From: an uncultured Collinsella sp.
GTDB lineage: Bacteria > Actinomycetota > Coriobacteriia > Coriobacteriales > Coriobacteriaceae
Direction: 5' to 3'
NCBI GenBank assembly: GCA_900551635.1
Contig: URWQ01000059.1
Coordinates: forward strand, 1 to 7,690
Length of the DNA: 7,690 nucleotides
Below are positions 5,589 to 7,690 of this stretch, piece after piece. Below the pieces are notes generated by a model, which saw only the letters and a program-made list of their open reading frames with translations, was not told the origin of the DNA and did not search any database. The position numbers and the translations under genes are program-made. Position 1 is the first letter of the stretch. Every line of letters starts with the position of its first letter.

Positions 5589-7690
5589 CGGCGTGGTGTT
5601 CAACGAGATGAAGGGTGCGCTGTCCGACCCCATGAGCGTGCTGGACGATGCCGTCAACGCCGCGCTCTATCCCGACACCGCCTATGCGCACGAGAGCGGT
5701 GGTGACCCGCGCGCGATTCCCGCGCTCACCTACGAGCAGTTCCTGGACACGCACGCGCGCCACTACAATCCTTCCAACTCCTACATCACGCTCTACGGCG
5801 ACCTGGATGTGGACCGCGCGCTGGCGTTTTTGGACGAGCGCTATCTGTCGCAGCCGAGCGCTGCGAGCCGCCGCATGGACGCCGCCGTTGCCGCCGGCGA
5901 GGACCCGTCCGCGCTGGCACCCAATCCACTGGGCGTGCAGGCACCCGTGACCTGCGAGTACAAGCGCATCGAAATGGCCACCACGCCCGAGAACGCCCTG
6001 GTGGGCCTGGGCCTTGTTCTGGGCAGCGCACTCGACCGCAAGCGTACGATCGCAGTGGATATCCTGTTTGAGGCACTGCTGGGCTCCAACGAAGCGCCGG
6101 TTAAGAAGGCCATTCTGGCGGCAGGTCTGGGCGGCAACGTGGTGAGCTACACCGCGGCCGAGTGCCTGCAGCCCTACGAGCTCATCATGTTGCAAAACGC
6201 GCAGCCCGGCGTGGCGCGCGAGCTGCGCCGCGTGTTCCAGGACGCCTGCCGCGACCTGTGCGAGCACGGCGTTCCGCGCGAGCGCCTGGAGGCTATCATC
6301 AGCAGCAACGAGTACGACCTGCGCCAGCGCGACTACGGCGTGGCCATTGCGTGCGACGCGCTGAGCACCTGGCTCTACGATGACGACGCCGCGACGCTGG
6401 CGCTCAAGTACGGTCCGGTGTACGAGGAGCTGCGCGGCGAGCTGGACGGCTCCTACTTTGAGGACCTGCTGCGCGAGTTGGTGCTGGAAAACGACCACAT
6501 GGCACTGGTCGAGCTGGTGCCGGTGGACGACGCCGAGGGTTCGGAGGGTGCCGAGGCCGCCGAGCTGGCAGCCAAGCGCGATGCCATGACCGATGCCGAG
6601 CTGACCGACGTGGTCGAGCGCACGGCCGCGCTGCGTGCCGCGCAGGAGGCGGAAGACACACCCGAGGCCAAGGCCACGCTGCCGCGCCTGCGCGTGTCCG
6701 ACATTGGCGAGGCGCGCCCCGAGCCGCCACTGATCGTGGACACGACCGTGTCCATCCCCTGCCTGCGCCACGGCATCCCCACCAACCGTCTGGCCTACGC
6801 CATGCAGTATTTCGACCTGAACTGCGTCGCGTTTGAGGACCTGCCCTATGTGACACTGCTCTGCCGCCTGCTTAAGCAGCTGCCCACGCGCGAGCACTCG
6901 GCCGAGGAACTCGACAACTTGCTCGCCGGCAAGCTCGGCTTTTTGAGCTTTACGACCGAGGTCATGACCCAGCCCGACGTGGACGGCGTGCGCCCCTACC
7001 TGCTGGTGAGCGCCGGCGCCCTGTCCGAGAAGATCGATGCGCTGGCGAGTCTGCCGCGCGAGGTATGGTCGAGCACGCTTTTGGCAGACGCCGACGCCGA
7101 CCGCGTGCGCGACGTGCTCACGCAGATTCGCATTGGGCTTGAGCAAGGCTTTATCAACAACGGCCACTCGGCGGCGCTCGGTCGCGCGATGAGCTACAGC
7201 TCGCCTTCGGCCGTAGTGCGCGAGCAGCTTTCGGGCGTGGATTTCTATCTGTTCCTGCGCGATCTGCTCGACCACTTTGACGAGCGCCTGGACGGCCTGC
7301 GCGCCAAGCTTACCGAGCTGGCAGGCCGCATCTTTGTGGCCGACGGCTGCATGGCGAGCTTTACCGGCAGCGACGAGGACTTTGACGCGTACTGGGATGC
7401 CGCGGGCGACCTGGGGCTGGGTGCGGGCGATGGTGCCGACCGCGGCGCGCTCGCGGTGCCGACGCCGTGCGACCGCCACGAGGCTTTCGTGATCCCCAGC
7501 GACATCTGCTTTGCCGCGCGTGCGTGCGATCCGCGTCGCCTGGGCATTGACGTGACAGGCGCTTGGGCCGTGGCTGCCAACGCGCTCTCCTACGATTACC
7601 TGTGGAACGAGATTCGCGTGAAGGGCGGTGCGTACGGCTGCGGATTCCGCGCGGCCGGCGGGCGCCAGACGGCGGTCTACTGGCAGCGAG
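5545..7690 (+). CDS. M16C insulinase-family protease, main part after frameshift, 3' incomplete
   Basis: From 5545 this frame is open to the window edge with no stop, about 715 residues. It begins with RYNGVVFNEMKGALSDP; in human PreP the Glu of the matching VVFNEMKG is the third zinc ligand, so the codon at 5605-5607 completes the site started by HILEH. Further family features are PDTAYAHESGGDPRAIPALTYEQF-like sequence, the HYNPSNSYITLYGDLD stretch, and the second M16 half. Near the edge is R-VKGGA-Y (Arg codon 7615, Tyr codon 7633), the Arg/Tyr pair that contacts substrate in M16 enzymes. Joined to 4995-5532 it makes about 898 visible residues of an expected 950-1,000, so 50-100 are missing beyond the window. 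The first in-frame ATG is at 5608, without a ribosome site, so this part is unlikely to be translated independently. A long acidic/alanine-rich stretch (about 6525-6670) looks like the linker between halves. Function: cytosolic peptide degradation, inferred from family. Confidence 0.88.

Noticed and set aside
5425..7479. 684-codon open frame on the minus strand
   Set aside because: It is antisense to the protease, whose GC-rich codon pattern suppresses stops on the opposite strand. Its composition (Ala, Val, His, Gln, Arg) shows no domain, and the plus strand has clear M16C homology.

Overview
The window looks like a piece of a high-GC Gram-positive chromosome, most likely a gut Coriobacteriia of the Collinsella type. 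This is inferred from GC-rich third codon positions, strong purine-rich Shine-Dalgarno sites, and a DUF5710 protein next to an M16C protease. No marker gene or RNA gene is present to prove it.

The left part (1-2965) carries four small or medium genes that look accessory. A DUF5710 protein with two CxxC pairs runs rightward and converges on a leftward pair. That pair is an HNH endonuclease with a probable substrate-recognition N-terminus (1176-2258), followed 121 bases downstream by a 94-residue zinc-ribbon-like protein (770-1054). Divergent from the HNH gene is an unrecognised 163-residue protein (2474-2965). The middle (3066-4532, minus strand) encodes a complete 488-residue protein with an AlbA_2 (Schlafen-type) domain, a GHKL-like ATPase domain and a C-terminal winged helix.

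The 462-base gap at 4533-4994 is the most structured non-coding stretch. Two clusters of the short motif ATCTCTC, each switching to its reverse complement half-way and so forming a large imperfect dyad, flank an AT-rich core. The core holds a 17-base palindrome and a plausible leftward promoter for the AlbA_2 gene. A CCGCGG hairpin sits just before that gene's ribosome binding site. The layout suggests autoregulation by the AlbA_2/winged-helix protein, but this is inference.

The right part (4995-7690) is one M16C insulinase/presequence-protease-type gene running off the window. It is split by an 11-base G tract at 5533-5543 in a low-complexity linker. Ten G would restore one open frame across everything visible. 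The break falls between the HxxEH zinc motif and the expected third zinc ligand in NEMKG, so the short product cannot hold a complete metal site. Phase variation, a fixed mutation and a homopolymer sequencing error all remain possible.

The genes do not form an obvious single pathway. The HNH nuclease and the AlbA_2 protein hint at a small defence or regulatory island beside a housekeeping protease.
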